This document shows positions 49,902 through 59,462 of a stretch of 64,000 bases of DNA, one piece after another. This stretch comes from Neptunomonas japonica JAMM 1380 (GTDB taxonomy: Bacteria > Pseudomonadota > Gammaproteobacteria > Pseudomonadales > Balneatricaceae), in the NCBI RefSeq assembly GCF_016592555.1, contig NZ_AP014546.1:1553501-1617500 (forward strand), read 5' to 3'. Position numbers and translations under genes: made by a program. Each line of letters starts with the position of its first letter. Within the stretch, counting starts at the first letter, position 1. The notes under the pieces are model-generated. The model was not told the origin of the DNA and did not search any database. It worked only from the letters and a program-made list of their open reading frames with translations.

Positions 49902-50260
49902 TTGATCCTGTTAAAGCATTCATGCAAGCGAATGCGCTGAGCACCTCGGCATTTGCACCGGGGAGCCGTTATCACGGTTTGGATACCGCTCAATGGGCAC
50001 AACCTGATGGTGAGCTGATTACCTATGTTCGGCGGCGCTTTATTCCACCACCAGAGAACTTTGCTACCTTGCAAGAGCATCAAATAGTTGAAGGCGACCG
50101 TTTAGATAATCTTGCGGCAAAATACTTGGGGGACCCTCAACAGTATTGGGGTATCTGTGATGCGAATGGTGCGATGCGCCCCGATGAACTGACAGAGACT
50201 TTGGGTAAACGTTTGCGTATCACCTTACCTGAAGGAGTACCGGGAGGCGCAGATGTCTAG
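49898..50260 (+). CDS. LysM-domain baseplate protein
   Basis: The 120-aa protein has an N-terminal RRRFIPPPENFATLQEHQIV followed by a LysM-like domain EGDRLDNLAAKYLGDPQQYW and ICDANGAMRPDELTETLGKR. LysM/gpX-type small proteins link tube and hub in phage and eCIS baseplates. It overlaps the gpD-like gene by 8 bp. Confidence 0.88.
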   Translation: MIDPVKAFMQANALSTSAFAPGSRYHGLDTAQWAQPDGELITYVRRRFIPPPENFATLQEHQIVEGDRLDNLAAKYLGDPQQYWGICDANGAMRPDELTETLGKRLRITLPEGVPGGADV

Positions 50261-51392
50261 TGCTGTGCATATGAGCCTGATGATTGGGCCTGTGGTGCCT
50301 ATTCCTGTGCCCGCCATGATGATTAATGCGCTCGAAGAGGCAACGGTAACAAGCGCTGCTGATTCATCCAGTGGTTTTCAGTTACGTTTTAAGGTTCATA
50401 GTAAGTCAGAACTGAACACGATTTTTTTAATTGCGGTAGGGCAAAATACCAGTGTGGGTACACCACCATTGCGTGTAGTGCTGATTGTTACACTCAACGG
50501 TAGGCCGCGCCCTTTGTTTGATGGTGTTGTCACCAATGTTGAGGTGCAAGCCGGGCAAAATGGCCAGCCCGGTAGTATCACGGTGACCGGCGATGATTTA
50601 ACGAAAGTAATGGGGCTAATCGATTTTAGTGGGCTTTCCTATCCTGCCATGCCTATTACCGCCCGAGTTGCACTGATCTGTGCTAAATATGCAGCCTTTG
50701 GCATTATTCCATTGCCCATCCCTGCATTGTTTCCCGATGTACCTATTCCGGTAGAGCGGATACCTGCGCATCAAGGCACCGATTTAGAATATTTACAGCA
50801 GTTAGCGAGTGAAGTGGGCTATGTGTTCTACATCGAACCTGGAGAAGCCCCGTTAACCAATATCGCCTATTTTGGCCCTGAAATAAAAATCGGGCCACCG
50901 CAGCCCGCACTTAACCATGATATGGATGCACACACGAATGTAGAATCACTGAGCTTTAGCTTTGATCCTACTAAAGGTGTTTTGCCGATAGTTTATATCC
51001 AAAACCAACTGACGCGTGCACCTATCCCTATTCCAGTCCCCAATATTAATCCACTGCAACCGCCGCTGGGCTTGTTACCTGCCCCCATTGCCAATATCAA
51101 AGTGATGAAAGACACCGCAAAAATGAACCCCATGCAAGCACTCTCTAAAGGGCTGGATGAGGCAAAAACATCACAAGATGCGGTGACAGGATCAGGGAGT
51201 TTAGATGTACTGCGCTATGGAAATATTCTTAAACCTCGCAAGCTCGTTGGCGTGCGAGGTGTGGGTGTTGCTTATGACGGGCTTTATTACGTAAGAAGTG
51301 TGACCAGTACACTTAAACGAGGTGAGTTCAAACAGAGCTTTAGTTTAACGCGTAATGGTTTGATCTCGATTACGCCGAGGGTGCCTGTATGA
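50253..51392 (+). CDS. Baseplate hub protein (phage late control gpD-like)
   Basis: The 379-aa protein contains DSSSGFQLRFKVHSKSELNT, VVTNVEVQAGQNGQPGSITV, GTDLEYLQQLASEVGYVFYI and VRGVGVAYDGLYYVRSVTST, as in gpD/gp27-type hub proteins. With the next gene it forms a split VgrG/Afp8 (hub plus spike). A Pro-rich loop (PIPIPVPNINPLQPPLGLLP) may be an insertion. Confidence 0.88.
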   Translation: MSSAVHMSLMIGPVVPIPVPAMMINALEEATVTSAADSSSGFQLRFKVHSKSELNTIFLIAVGQNTSVGTPPLRVVLIVTLNGRPRPLFDGVVTNVEVQAGQNGQPGSITVTGDDLTKVMGLIDFSGLSYPAMPITARVALICAKYAAFGIIPLPIPALFPDVPIPVERIPAHQGTDLEYLQQLASEVGYVFYIEPGEAPLTNIAYFGPEIKIGPPQPALNHDMDAHTNVESLSFSFDPTKGVLPIVYIQNQLTRAPIPIPVPNINPLQPPLGLLPAPIANIKVMKDTAKMNPMQALSKGLDEAKTSQDAVTGSGSLDVLRYGNILKPRKLVGVRGVGVAYDGLYYVRSVTSTLKRGEFKQSFSLTRNGLISITPRVPV

Positions 51393-51898
51393 GTGAAACT
51401 TACTTTGGTAAATACCGGGGTGTGGTACTCAATAATATTGACCCTATGCAGCAAGGGCGCTTGCAAATACAGGTACCGGATGTGGCCGGTTTGGTGCCTA
51501 CCAGTTGGGCGATGCCTTGTGTGCCAATGGCAGGAATTCAAAACGGTATGGTGGCGTTACCCATTATTGGTTCGGGTGTTTGGGTAGAGTTTGAGCAGGG
51601 AAACCCGGATTACCCTATCTGGGTGGGATGCTTTTGGGGCAGTACAGCCGAAATTCCTGCACTGGCACTGCTTACCCCTCCAACGACACCGGCAATTACA
51701 TTTCAAACACCGCTGCAAAATGGCATGACGATATCGGATATGCCAGGGCCAACAGGCGGCATCATGTTGAAGAGCACAACGGGGGCCTCTCTTATTGTGA
51801 ATGATACGGGTATTTATATTCAGAATGGCAAGGGGGCAGTGATTACGCTGGTCGGCCCCACTGTGACGATTAATAACGGCGCACTTACGGTGATTTGA
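51389..51898 (+). CDS. Baseplate spike protein (gpV/gp5-like OB fold)
   Basis: The 169-aa protein starts FGKYRGVVLNNIDPMQQGRL and has VPTSWAMPCVPMAGIQNGMV, GVWVEFEQGNPDYPIWVGCF, the gpV/gp5 OB-fold signature. The C-terminus (SLIVNDTGIYIQNGKGAVIT) is a short beta-helical spike stem. It forms the trimeric spike tipped by the PAAR-like protein encoded 1 bp later. Confidence 0.92.
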   Translation: MSETYFGKYRGVVLNNIDPMQQGRLQIQVPDVAGLVPTSWAMPCVPMAGIQNGMVALPIIGSGVWVEFEQGNPDYPIWVGCFWGSTAEIPALALLTPPTTPAITFQTPLQNGMTISDMPGPTGGIMLKSTTGASLIVNDTGIYIQNGKGAVITLVGPTVTINNGALTVI

Positions 51899-51899
51899 T

Positions 51900-52220
51900 A
51901 TGCCAGGACCCCTATTGCATGTAGGCGCAACCGTGTTATGCGCTCACGGAGGTACGGCTACACCAGCAGTGCCGAATCCAAGAGTTACGGTAAGTGGCCA
52001 ACCCACAGTTATCATGAGTTCACCTTATATGATTGCGGGTTGCCCATTTAATGTGTCAGGAAGCCCAGTACCATGCATCACGGGCCAATGGGTAATGGCA
52101 GCGACACGAGTACTCTCTAATGGACAACCGTTACTGCTTATGGATAGCCAGGCCATTTGTGTCCCCAATGGTACACCGCTGATGCCCGTATCAGCACAAA
52201 CACGTGTGATAGGGAGCTAA
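51900..52220 (+). CDS. PAAR-like spike tip protein
   Basis: The 106-aa protein (PGPLLHVGATVLCAHGGTAT, VTVSGQPTVIMSSPYMIAGC, VLSNGQPLLLMDSQAICVPN) has the repeated short beta segments, Cys and His residues of PAAR/DUF4280-like tips that bind zinc or iron at the apex. It lies between the spike and gp25 genes. Confidence 0.82.
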   Translation: MPGPLLHVGATVLCAHGGTATPAVPNPRVTVSGQPTVIMSSPYMIAGCPFNVSGSPVPCITGQWVMAATRVLSNGQPLLLMDSQAICVPNGTPLMPVSAQTRVIGS

Positions 52221-52222
52221 CA

Positions 52223-52588
52223 ATGACTCAGCATGTTCACTTTCCCTTACAGTTTGATGGCCGTGGCCGAACCCGTGATGATGACGAGGCATTATGGATT
52301 CGAGGTTTAATCGAACAGGTTCTATTTACTGTGCCGGGTGAGCGAGTCATGCGACCGGATTTTGGTAGTGGCTTGCGAGAGTTAGTTTTTGCACCCAATA
52401 GCCCTGAGCTTGCCGCTACTACTCAGTTTTTGGTTCAAAGTGCGCTGCAGCAATGGATGGCTGATCTTATTACCGTTGAATTGGTCGAGATTGATGTGGC
52501 TGATTCGCGCTTATCTGTGAATATTCAGTATTCGATTCGTCGTACGGGTATGCGTTATCAGGAAAACTTCCAACAAGGAGGTGGCTAA
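52223..52588 (+). CDS. GPW/gp25-like baseplate wedge protein
   Basis: The ATG at 52223, 2 bp after the PAAR gene stop, is used; a frame back to 52157 runs into that gene. The 121-aa protein has GLIEQVLFTVPGERVMRPDF, GSGLRELVFAPNSPELAATT and ITVELVEIDVADSRLSVNIQ, the gp25 fold. gp25 joins wedge to sheath and starts sheath assembly. Confidence 0.93.
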   Translation: MTQHVHFPLQFDGRGRTRDDDEALWIRGLIEQVLFTVPGERVMRPDFGSGLRELVFAPNSPELAATTQFLVQSALQQWMADLITVELVEIDVADSRLSVNIQYSIRRTGMRYQENFQQGGG

Positions 52589-55161
52589 TGATTTACACCT
52601 GTTGTGAAGAGAAACGCCGTGCTGCCGTTGAAGCTCATGCAACACTCAATGGTATTGATTGGCTGGAGGTTTTGGATCTTGATGCCCCGGTCGGCAGCCC
52701 GCGCCAGCAGACGTTAATGCTACGGCTGTTAAAACCTGTTCCTTCTGGGTTAAGCGTTGACAATATCCGCATTGAGGGTGGAGAACGTATTCGCCATATT
52801 ACGGTGGAGTGGATCGCTATTGCGAGTGAATCGCCTGCAATGCCGGATATTTCACTGGTTGAGCAGGCATTCTTTACAGCGCTTCCTGACGCTGATCAGC
52901 TGCTCTTAATACGCACAGGAAGCAGCGGTGATTTTTCGGGTTATCAACTGACTTTGATTAAAAGCAGTGTTAGCGATGAGCCGTTAAACGGTTTTGATCC
53001 GCGCTTATCGACGATCAATTTCACATTTAAAGTTGAGTGCCCTAGCGATTTTGATTGTGCAGACAAAAGTGATTGTTCTGAGAACCTAACTAATGCACCT
53101 GATATTAACTATTTAGCGCGTGATTTTTCTAGCATACGCCGTCTTGTCATTGACCGGCTGAGCCGCCAGATGCAGGGGTGGCGTGATCGCAGCCCGGCAG
53201 ATATGGCAAGCACGATGGCAGAACTCATCGCCTATGTGGGGGATTTCCAACATTATCATCTGGATGCTATCAGCACCGAAGCATACCTGCACACAGCACG
53301 TCGGCGTACGAGCATCAGAAGACATGCACTGCTGGTGGATTATCATATGCATGAGGGGTGTAATGCTCGAACATGGTTACATTTGCATGTTGATGAGGGG
53401 GCAGCTTTTGCGTTGCCCGCAGATATCCGCTTCTATACACATGTGCCTAGTGTGCCGGTCCGGATGTTGTCGGGTTCCCCTGAGGAACGTCTGGCATTAC
53501 AGGCTGGCCCATTAGTGTTTGAACCTATGCATTCTTTGACGCTTAGGCCAGAACATAATGAGTTTGAGTTCTATACGTGGGGAGATGCTAGTTGTTGTTT
53601 GCCGGTAGGTGCAGTGCAAGCAACACTTCGAGGCCATTGGCCTGATTTAGAAGTGGGAAGTGTGCTGATCTTTCGGGAAATGATGGGGGCACAAAGTGGT
53701 GTGGTTGAGGATGCCAATCCACAGAATCGTCACGCAGTGCGGCTACGCTATGTTAACGTTTTTGAGGGGGGAGTTCCCCTTACTGACCCTTTAGACGGTA
53801 CGCCTATTACTGAAATACATTGGTATAACGGTGATGCGATGCCATTTCCACTGTGCTTATCTGCACAAAGCGATGAGGCGCATGGTGAAGTATTACTTGA
53901 TAATGTTAGTTTGGCGTTTGGTAACAATGTTTTAGTAGATCATGGCGTTAGTATAACGGATAGCCCTACTGAGCCAGTACCAGCCTCTCGCTTACATTAC
54001 CCCTCTAAAAAACAGGGTGGCTGTAATGATCAAAAACCACAACCTCTCCCCGTACGTTTTCAACCGTATTTAGCTAGAGCTCCAGTGACTTACCAGGGTC
54101 ATAGTTTAAAAACCTATTCTGAACTCGGTGTAGGGCATAGTGAGTGGGTGCTGTTTGATTCACAGGCTAGTGCGCATTCTGTATTTGAATGGCGCACGCA
54201 GGATGCATTACCGGTTGCCACACTGACAGATACAACGTCTAGCTGGCATGCGCGACGAGACTTGCTATCAAGCCGTGCAATCGATAACCATTTTGTCTTG
54301 GAAAGTGAAGATGATGGCACAGCTCACATACGTTTTGGTGATGATGTACATGGCCGGCGTCCGGATAGCGGAACCGTCTTCACAGCACATTATCGGATAG
54401 GTAATGGGCCGCAGGGTAATGTGGGGGCGGGCAGTATTGTGCATCTGGTCAGCAGTGAGGGCCGTATCAACAGTGTGACAAACTTCTTACCCGCACGTGG
54501 CGGTCGGGCCCCTGAAAGTCGTCATGAGGTTAAGCGTCATGCTCCCTATGCATTTCGTACACAGGAAAGGGCAGTTACTCCCGCAGACTATTCAGAGGTT
54601 GTCGAACGGCTTGAGGGTGTTCAAAGAGCTAGCAGCAGGCTGCGTTGGACGGGTAGTTGGCATACGGTGTTCGCAACGGTTGATAGAAACAAAGGATTGT
54701 CTGTTAAAGAGGGTAGTTTCGATGCCACAGTCGTTGAGCATTTAGATAGATATCGTATGGCTGTCCACGATGTACACGTTAATGACCCTGTGCATGTGTC
54801 ACTTGAAATCGACATCTTGGTGTGTGTGAACCTTGATTATTTTCGCAGTAATGTTCGCCAGGTGCTGTTAGATGTGCTGAGTAGCTCAGTACGCAGCGAC
54901 GGTACATTAGGTTTGTTTCATCCCGATAATTTCAGTTTTGGCCAAACTGTTTATCTCAGTACGATATATGCGGCAGCCCGCAGTGTTGCTGGTGTGGACT
55001 CTGTGCAAGTAACGCGATTTCAGCGCCAAAGTCAGCAAGACCTTAAACCACTAGCCGATGGTTATATGGATTTGGGGCAGTTGGAAATAGCGCGTCTGGA
55101 TAATAATCCTAACTTCCCTGAGCACGGAGTGCTGCGACTAGCGTTGCACGGAGGAAAATGA
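52588..55161 (+). CDS. Baseplate J-like wedge protein (Afp11-like)
   Basis: The 857-aa protein has the eCIS baseplate segments PDINYLARDFSSIRRLVIDR, SPADMASTMAELIAYVGDFQ, HYHLDAISTEAYLHTARRRT and later IRFGDDVHGRRPDSGTVFTA, with HYRIGNGPQGNVGAGSIVHL and RTQERAVTPADYSEVVERLE typical of gpJ/gp6-type wedge proteins. An N-terminal domain (residues 1-165) with Cys residues precedes. It overlaps the downstream gene by 4 bp (ATGATG). Confidence 0.92.
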   Translation: MIYTCCEEKRRAAVEAHATLNGIDWLEVLDLDAPVGSPRQQTLMLRLLKPVPSGLSVDNIRIEGGERIRHITVEWIAIASESPAMPDISLVEQAFFTALPDADQLLLIRTGSSGDFSGYQLTLIKSSVSDEPLNGFDPRLSTINFTFKVECPSDFDCADKSDCSENLTNAPDINYLARDFSSIRRLVIDRLSRQMQGWRDRSPADMASTMAELIAYVGDFQHYHLDAISTEAYLHTARRRTSIRRHALLVDYHMHEGCNARTWLHLHVDEGAAFALPADIRFYTHVPSVPVRMLSGSPEERLALQAGPLVFEPMHSLTLRPEHNEFEFYTWGDASCCLPVGAVQATLRGHWPDLEVGSVLIFREMMGAQSGVVEDANPQNRHAVRLRYVNVFEGGVPLTDPLDGTPITEIHWYNGDAMPFPLCLSAQSDEAHGEVLLDNVSLAFGNNVLVDHGVSITDSPTEPVPASRLHYPSKKQGGCNDQKPQPLPVRFQPYLARAPVTYQGHSLKTYSELGVGHSEWVLFDSQASAHSVFEWRTQDALPVATLTDTTSSWHARRDLLSSRAIDNHFVLESEDDGTAHIRFGDDVHGRRPDSGTVFTAHYRIGNGPQGNVGAGSIVHLVSSEGRINSVTNFLPARGGRAPESRHEVKRHAPYAFRTQERAVTPADYSEVVERLEGVQRASSRLRWTGSWHTVFATVDRNKGLSVKEGSFDATVVEHLDRYRMAVHDVHVNDPVHVSLEIDILVCVNLDYFRSNVRQVLLDVLSSSVRSDGTLGLFHPDNFSFGQTVYLSTIYAAARSVAGVDSVQVTRFQRQSQQDLKPLADGYMDLGQLEIARLDNNPNFPEHGVLRLALHGGK

Positions 55162-58100
55162 TGAGCGGACATAACAGTAATAAGTCTGATTGTGGTTGCT
55201 GCAGTGGTGTGAATGCAATAACGCCGCGCCGATTACATAATCCACCGGGGCTGCTGCAATTCACTTACCGGGTCGGCAGGCACAAGGACTTTTATGAGTC
55301 TATACAAGCCCGTTTATCAAGTGAAAAATATCCTGCATTGGCTGCGCTTACTACACGTGAGAGTAGTGATTTCACTATTGCTATCGCCGATGGGTTGGCG
55401 TGCTCATTGGACGTGTTGAGTTTTTATACTGAGCGTTTTGCACATGAACATTATTTAAGAACAGCAACCGAGCGTTTATCGGTAGGTGAGATGGCGCGAC
55501 TTATTGGTTACCAATTGGCCCCTGGGGTTGCTGCTAGTACACATTTAGCATTTACGCTTCAAAGCGTGCCGGGTTTAGTCGCACCTGCGATTGACATTCC
55601 AATTGGCACTCGCGTGCAAAGCGTACCAGGGCAAGATGAACAAGCACAAACATTTGAGACCGTTTCGTTAGCCAGGGCCCGTGCTGAATGGAATGCAATA
55701 AATGTCCAACAGAATGAATTTAAAACACCTGTATTTGGCGATACTCAGCTGTGGTTAGAGGGAATTGATACAGGACTGATAGTGGGGGACTTAATTCTCA
55801 TAGTGGGCGCTGAGCAGGAGCGAGATCCGCAGGGAGAGCGTTGGGATGTAAGAGTAATAACCGCGCTAGAGATCGACACAGCGCGTAGTTTGACAAGAGT
55901 GAGTTGGCAGCTAGGGCTTGGCCATTCGCGGCCTTTTGTATTACCCGCCCATGAAAGTGTTCAGATTTATACTTTTCGAACACGTGATGCGGCATTTGGT
56001 CATATTGCTCCAGACTGGCGAAGCTTGTCAGATGATAGTAAGGCTGACTACATTGGGCTGTTAGGTGCTGATGAGCTTAAGCGGCCAGAAGATACACAAG
56101 AGTGGCCAGACTTTAGCGTGCGCGCTCCTGTTTTTCCTGAGCGGCGTAGTGGCAGCGCTGAGTTATCTGAAACACTCATCGCAGCCACCGTCGATGACAT
56201 TGTTCTCGCTGCTAATAGCGCCGCCCATGGTGCCGCCGCGATGGCTATGCATCGAGCCGCGACTGCAGGTACGGGTGTGGTGATGGCGGGTGGGAAAATT
56301 GCTGAGGGAGCCATGAGCATGGCACGTGAAAGTGCTGAAGGGCTCTCTGAGGTGGCGAATTTAGCCGTGAATGAGGTTACTCAACGTGCACGTACATTGA
56401 TTCTTGCTCAGGGCCAGTCCTTACAAGCGCTACAAATCAATGGCAACGACTTGATAAAGGTATTCGCTCGGGATTTTTATCAGCAAGGTATTGCCGACAG
56501 CCTTGTGGGCTTACCTAATAAAGTTCATGAGCTTGCTGAGCAAGGTTTGATTCATCGCCTTGATATTGCAAAAGCCGTTTTAGATGATTTGATCAATACG
56601 TTGAGCAATGGGCAGGGGAGCTTTCCAGTAGCAGTACTGCCAGGCTTGGAGCAGGTATGGAAGGACGCTGTTGATGAGGCTGTTCAGGCTATAACTGATG
56701 TGAAGTCTGATTTAGACGGTAGTAATAATTGGTTCGAAAGCGCCGTCAATGCTTTAGATAATTTGGATGAAGGGTTGGCAGGAGCTACAGCAGCATTGCA
56801 GCAAGTGTCTTCTGAAGTTGGCAATATACCCTCAAGTGTAAATTTGAGCTCTACTGCATCTATTATGGGAGAAGTGGTTGACCAGATAAGAAGCTCAATA
56901 GGTGAGGAACTCACAAATGCAGATTTTTCGGACTTAGTTAACCTTTCTGGGATATTTACAGACGTGAGACTATGGACGGAAGGGTTGTTTGCTGCCGGGT
57001 CTGATATTGCCCAATTGATTAAAAAATTACAGGATGAAATCGCTAATTCTGCTGGCGTTATGTTTTCCAAATTAGGGCAAGATGTTGCCAAAATGGCACG
57101 CGAAGCACAGTCAGGTATCACTGATACAGCTGCGTTGCTTAATCCCGCGCAGGCATTAGTAGCATTAGGTGATGCTGCTTTAGAGATGAAAGAACTTACT
57201 CATTCTGCGGGAGTGGCTGCATTGGGTGCAGCGGCGGCCGCTGATGTTGCTGCGCTTGTCAGTACAGCCGTGACCATTGCGCGTAATTTGCCTGCTCCTT
57301 TCCCGCCTGCAACCCCTGAAAGTATTGCTGAAGTTGCACGCCATTTTGCAGCGGTTGGGGTTATGCGTGCAGGCGGCCCCCCCATCAGTGAATCTACTTC
57401 AGGCACTATGATGGCTCAAATAGAGTCGATTATGCCGACATCCTTGCAGGTGCCGCTTGAGTTGGTTGAGCAGCTGTTACCGATGGTTGAAGATGCTGAG
57501 GCGCTACTGAATGCGCCTCGACATGCTGCTGAGACTGCTTATCAAAGTATTGTTGTTGATGTAGATCGGGCTCTCGTAGGTAAAATTGTGGTCGCTTCTG
57601 GTCGGCGGGCCCCATTAGTTCGTACCCCTGATGAGATTGATCTGAGCCGTGTGCATGATTCGGTGGTCGCCGGTGGTTGGGCATTGTTGTCGGTGCCTAA
57701 CTCCATTGAGCTGTATAAAATCAATAGCGCGGTGGCAGCGAGCCGCGCTGAATATTTAATGTCAGGGCAAACTACTCGGCTAGGGTTAAAAGGCGAGCTA
57801 CCTGAGGGACGTTTACCCAGCGAATTTGAACATGCGGTTCGTAGTTTGAGCGTGCATGTAGATAGTGAAGAGCTACCGCTTGCACATGTTCCACTTGATT
57901 TCCCGGTTTATGGTGAGGCTATTGCCTTGGCCGGGCATGTCGAAGAGTTAACACCTGAACAACCACTCGCAATAAGTGGTAAACGTCAGCGGATTATAAT
58001 GCAAAGAGGTATTGCGAACCTTGTACTGTACTGTGAGGACGGCACAGACCGGCCGTTAGTAGAAGGTGACAGCCTGATGCTAATGGCAGCGCCACTGCGT

Positions 58101-59462
58101 TTGAGCAGCGGTACCCCCAGTTATTTATCCCCCAGAAGTTTTGCACGGCTAATAGGCAGAAGAGGTATTAGATTTCAGCTGACGTTGAAAGACCGAGATG
58201 CATGTATCGGACAGGTGGAACTCAGTAGTGCAGATTTCATGTTGGATGCTGAGCGTGAAGACGACCCTGTTATCTCTGAAGTCGTCTTTTTAGTGGGCAA
58301 CGATGATGCAGTGACTCATGATCGTGATCGTAGCTATTTAAAATTAACAAGTGCGACACAGCATGTTTACGCAAGAAATAGCACACGGATCAATGCCAAC
58401 GTTGCTCCAGCCACTCATGGTGAGTCGGTTGAAGCTATCTTGGGCAGTGGTGATGGTGGCCGGGCTGATCAAAGCTTCGAGCTGAATCAGAAACCGCTGA
58501 CCTATACCAGTGCCAACACGCCTAGCGGGCGCAGTTCAACATTAGAGCTGCGGGTAAATGATGTTCTGTGGTCAGAAGTGCCTATGTTACACGGCACTTC
58601 CCCAGATGCTCGCGTCTATGAGACGCTTCACAGTGATGATGCAGTTACAAAGATAAGCTTTGGTGATGGCAGTGAAGGCGCGCGTTTACCCAGTGGCGAG
58701 AGTAATGTTCGGGCTAGCTATCGTAAAGGTATTGGTACGGCGGGTAATGTTGATACAGCCCAACTTACTACCTTATTGTCACGTCCGCTTGGTGTAAGTG
58801 AAGTGGTTAACCCTGAAGCGGCTACCGGTGGCGAGAATGCTGAGTCATTAGTCCGAGCCAGAAGCAATGCCCCACTAACGGTACTTACACTTGAACGTGT
58901 TGTTTCAGAAGATGATTACGCCAATTTTTCTCGTGCTTTTGCTGGTATTGATAAGGCGCATGCTTTGTGGATTCCGGTGGGCCCGGCTCGGGGTATGTTT
59001 CTAACTATTGCAGGTATTGATGGCGCAGCTGTCCCAGAAAACAGTGATACATTTCGTAACTTACGTGATGCATTGGTTACGTACGGAGACCCTTTGGTAC
59101 CGTTACGTATCGCTAACTATGTGCAGGTACGTTTTCGTTGCCGTTTGTCAATCAAAGTAGAGGCAGGGCATGAAGTAGAAAGGGTGCTTGATAGCGTTGA
59201 TGCTGCTTTGCGTACCCATTTTGGTTTTGCTCAACGCACCCTTGGGCAAACAGTATCCGCTGATGAAGTAATCGCGGTTGCACAGGCTGTAATTGGAGTG
59301 GAAGGTGTGCACCTGACTCGCTTGAACCGCCTTTCAGCGGCTACATCTTCTGTTGAACCGCGTTTGTTTGCAACCTTGCCGGTCGCCTCCCTTATTGAGC
59401 AGCCTTCGCCTGGTGAAATGCTAACGATATCGGATGATATAGAGCTGGAGGTGCTGCCATGA
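55158..59462 (+). CDS. Large baseplate assembly protein with long helical insertion
   Basis: The 1434-aa protein starts with a J-like domain (NPPGLLQFTYRVGRHKDFYE, IADGLACSLDVLSFYTERFA, LSVGEMARLIGYQLAPGVAA) and ends with another (ISFGDGSEGARLPSGESNVR, RKGIGTAGNVDTAQLTTLLS, VVSEDDYANFSRAFAGIDKA). Between them, residues about 330-797 are an Ala-rich, almost wholly helical insertion (AANSAAHGAAAMAMHRAATA; ALGAAAAADVAALVSTAVTI) that is unusual for a wedge protein. No obvious separate tape-measure gene is found, so the insertion deserves attention. Overlaps both neighbours. Confidence 0.88.
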   Translation: MMSGHNSNKSDCGCCSGVNAITPRRLHNPPGLLQFTYRVGRHKDFYESIQARLSSEKYPALAALTTRESSDFTIAIADGLACSLDVLSFYTERFAHEHYLRTATERLSVGEMARLIGYQLAPGVAASTHLAFTLQSVPGLVAPAIDIPIGTRVQSVPGQDEQAQTFETVSLARARAEWNAINVQQNEFKTPVFGDTQLWLEGIDTGLIVGDLILIVGAEQERDPQGERWDVRVITALEIDTARSLTRVSWQLGLGHSRPFVLPAHESVQIYTFRTRDAAFGHIAPDWRSLSDDSKADYIGLLGADELKRPEDTQEWPDFSVRAPVFPERRSGSAELSETLIAATVDDIVLAANSAAHGAAAMAMHRAATAGTGVVMAGGKIAEGAMSMARESAEGLSEVANLAVNEVTQRARTLILAQGQSLQALQINGNDLIKVFARDFYQQGIADSLVGLPNKVHELAEQGLIHRLDIAKAVLDDLINTLSNGQGSFPVAVLPGLEQVWKDAVDEAVQAITDVKSDLDGSNNWFESAVNALDNLDEGLAGATAALQQVSSEVGNIPSSVNLSSTASIMGEVVDQIRSSIGEELTNADFSDLVNLSGIFTDVRLWTEGLFAAGSDIAQLIKKLQDEIANSAGVMFSKLGQDVAKMAREAQSGITDTAALLNPAQALVALGDAALEMKELTHSAGVAALGAAAAADVAALVSTAVTIARNLPAPFPPATPESIAEVARHFAAVGVMRAGGPPISESTSGTMMAQIESIMPTSLQVPLELVEQLLPMVEDAEALLNAPRHAAETAYQSIVVDVDRALVGKIVVASGRRAPLVRTPDEIDLSRVHDSVVAGGWALLSVPNSIELYKINSAVAASRAEYLMSGQTTRLGLKGELPEGRLPSEFEHAVRSLSVHVDSEELPLAHVPLDFPVYGEAIALAGHVEELTPEQPLAISGKRQRIIMQRGIANLVLYCEDGTDRPLVEGDSLMLMAAPLRLSSGTPSYLSPRSFARLIGRRGIRFQLTLKDRDACIGQVELSSADFMLDAEREDDPVISEVVFLVGNDDAVTHDRDRSYLKLTSATQHVYARNSTRINANVAPATHGESVEAILGSGDGGRADQSFELNQKPLTYTSANTPSGRSSTLELRVNDVLWSEVPMLHGTSPDARVYETLHSDDAVTKISFGDGSEGARLPSGESNVRASYRKGIGTAGNVDTAQLTTLLSRPLGVSEVVNPEAATGGENAESLVRARSNAPLTVLTLERVVSEDDYANFSRAFAGIDKAHALWIPVGPARGMFLTIAGIDGAAVPENSDTFRNLRDALVTYGDPLVPLRIANYVQVRFRCRLSIKVEAGHEVERVLDSVDAALRTHFGFAQRTLGQTVSADEVIAVAQAVIGVEGVHLTRLNRLSAATSSVEPRLFATLPVASLIEQPSPGEMLTISDDIELEVLP

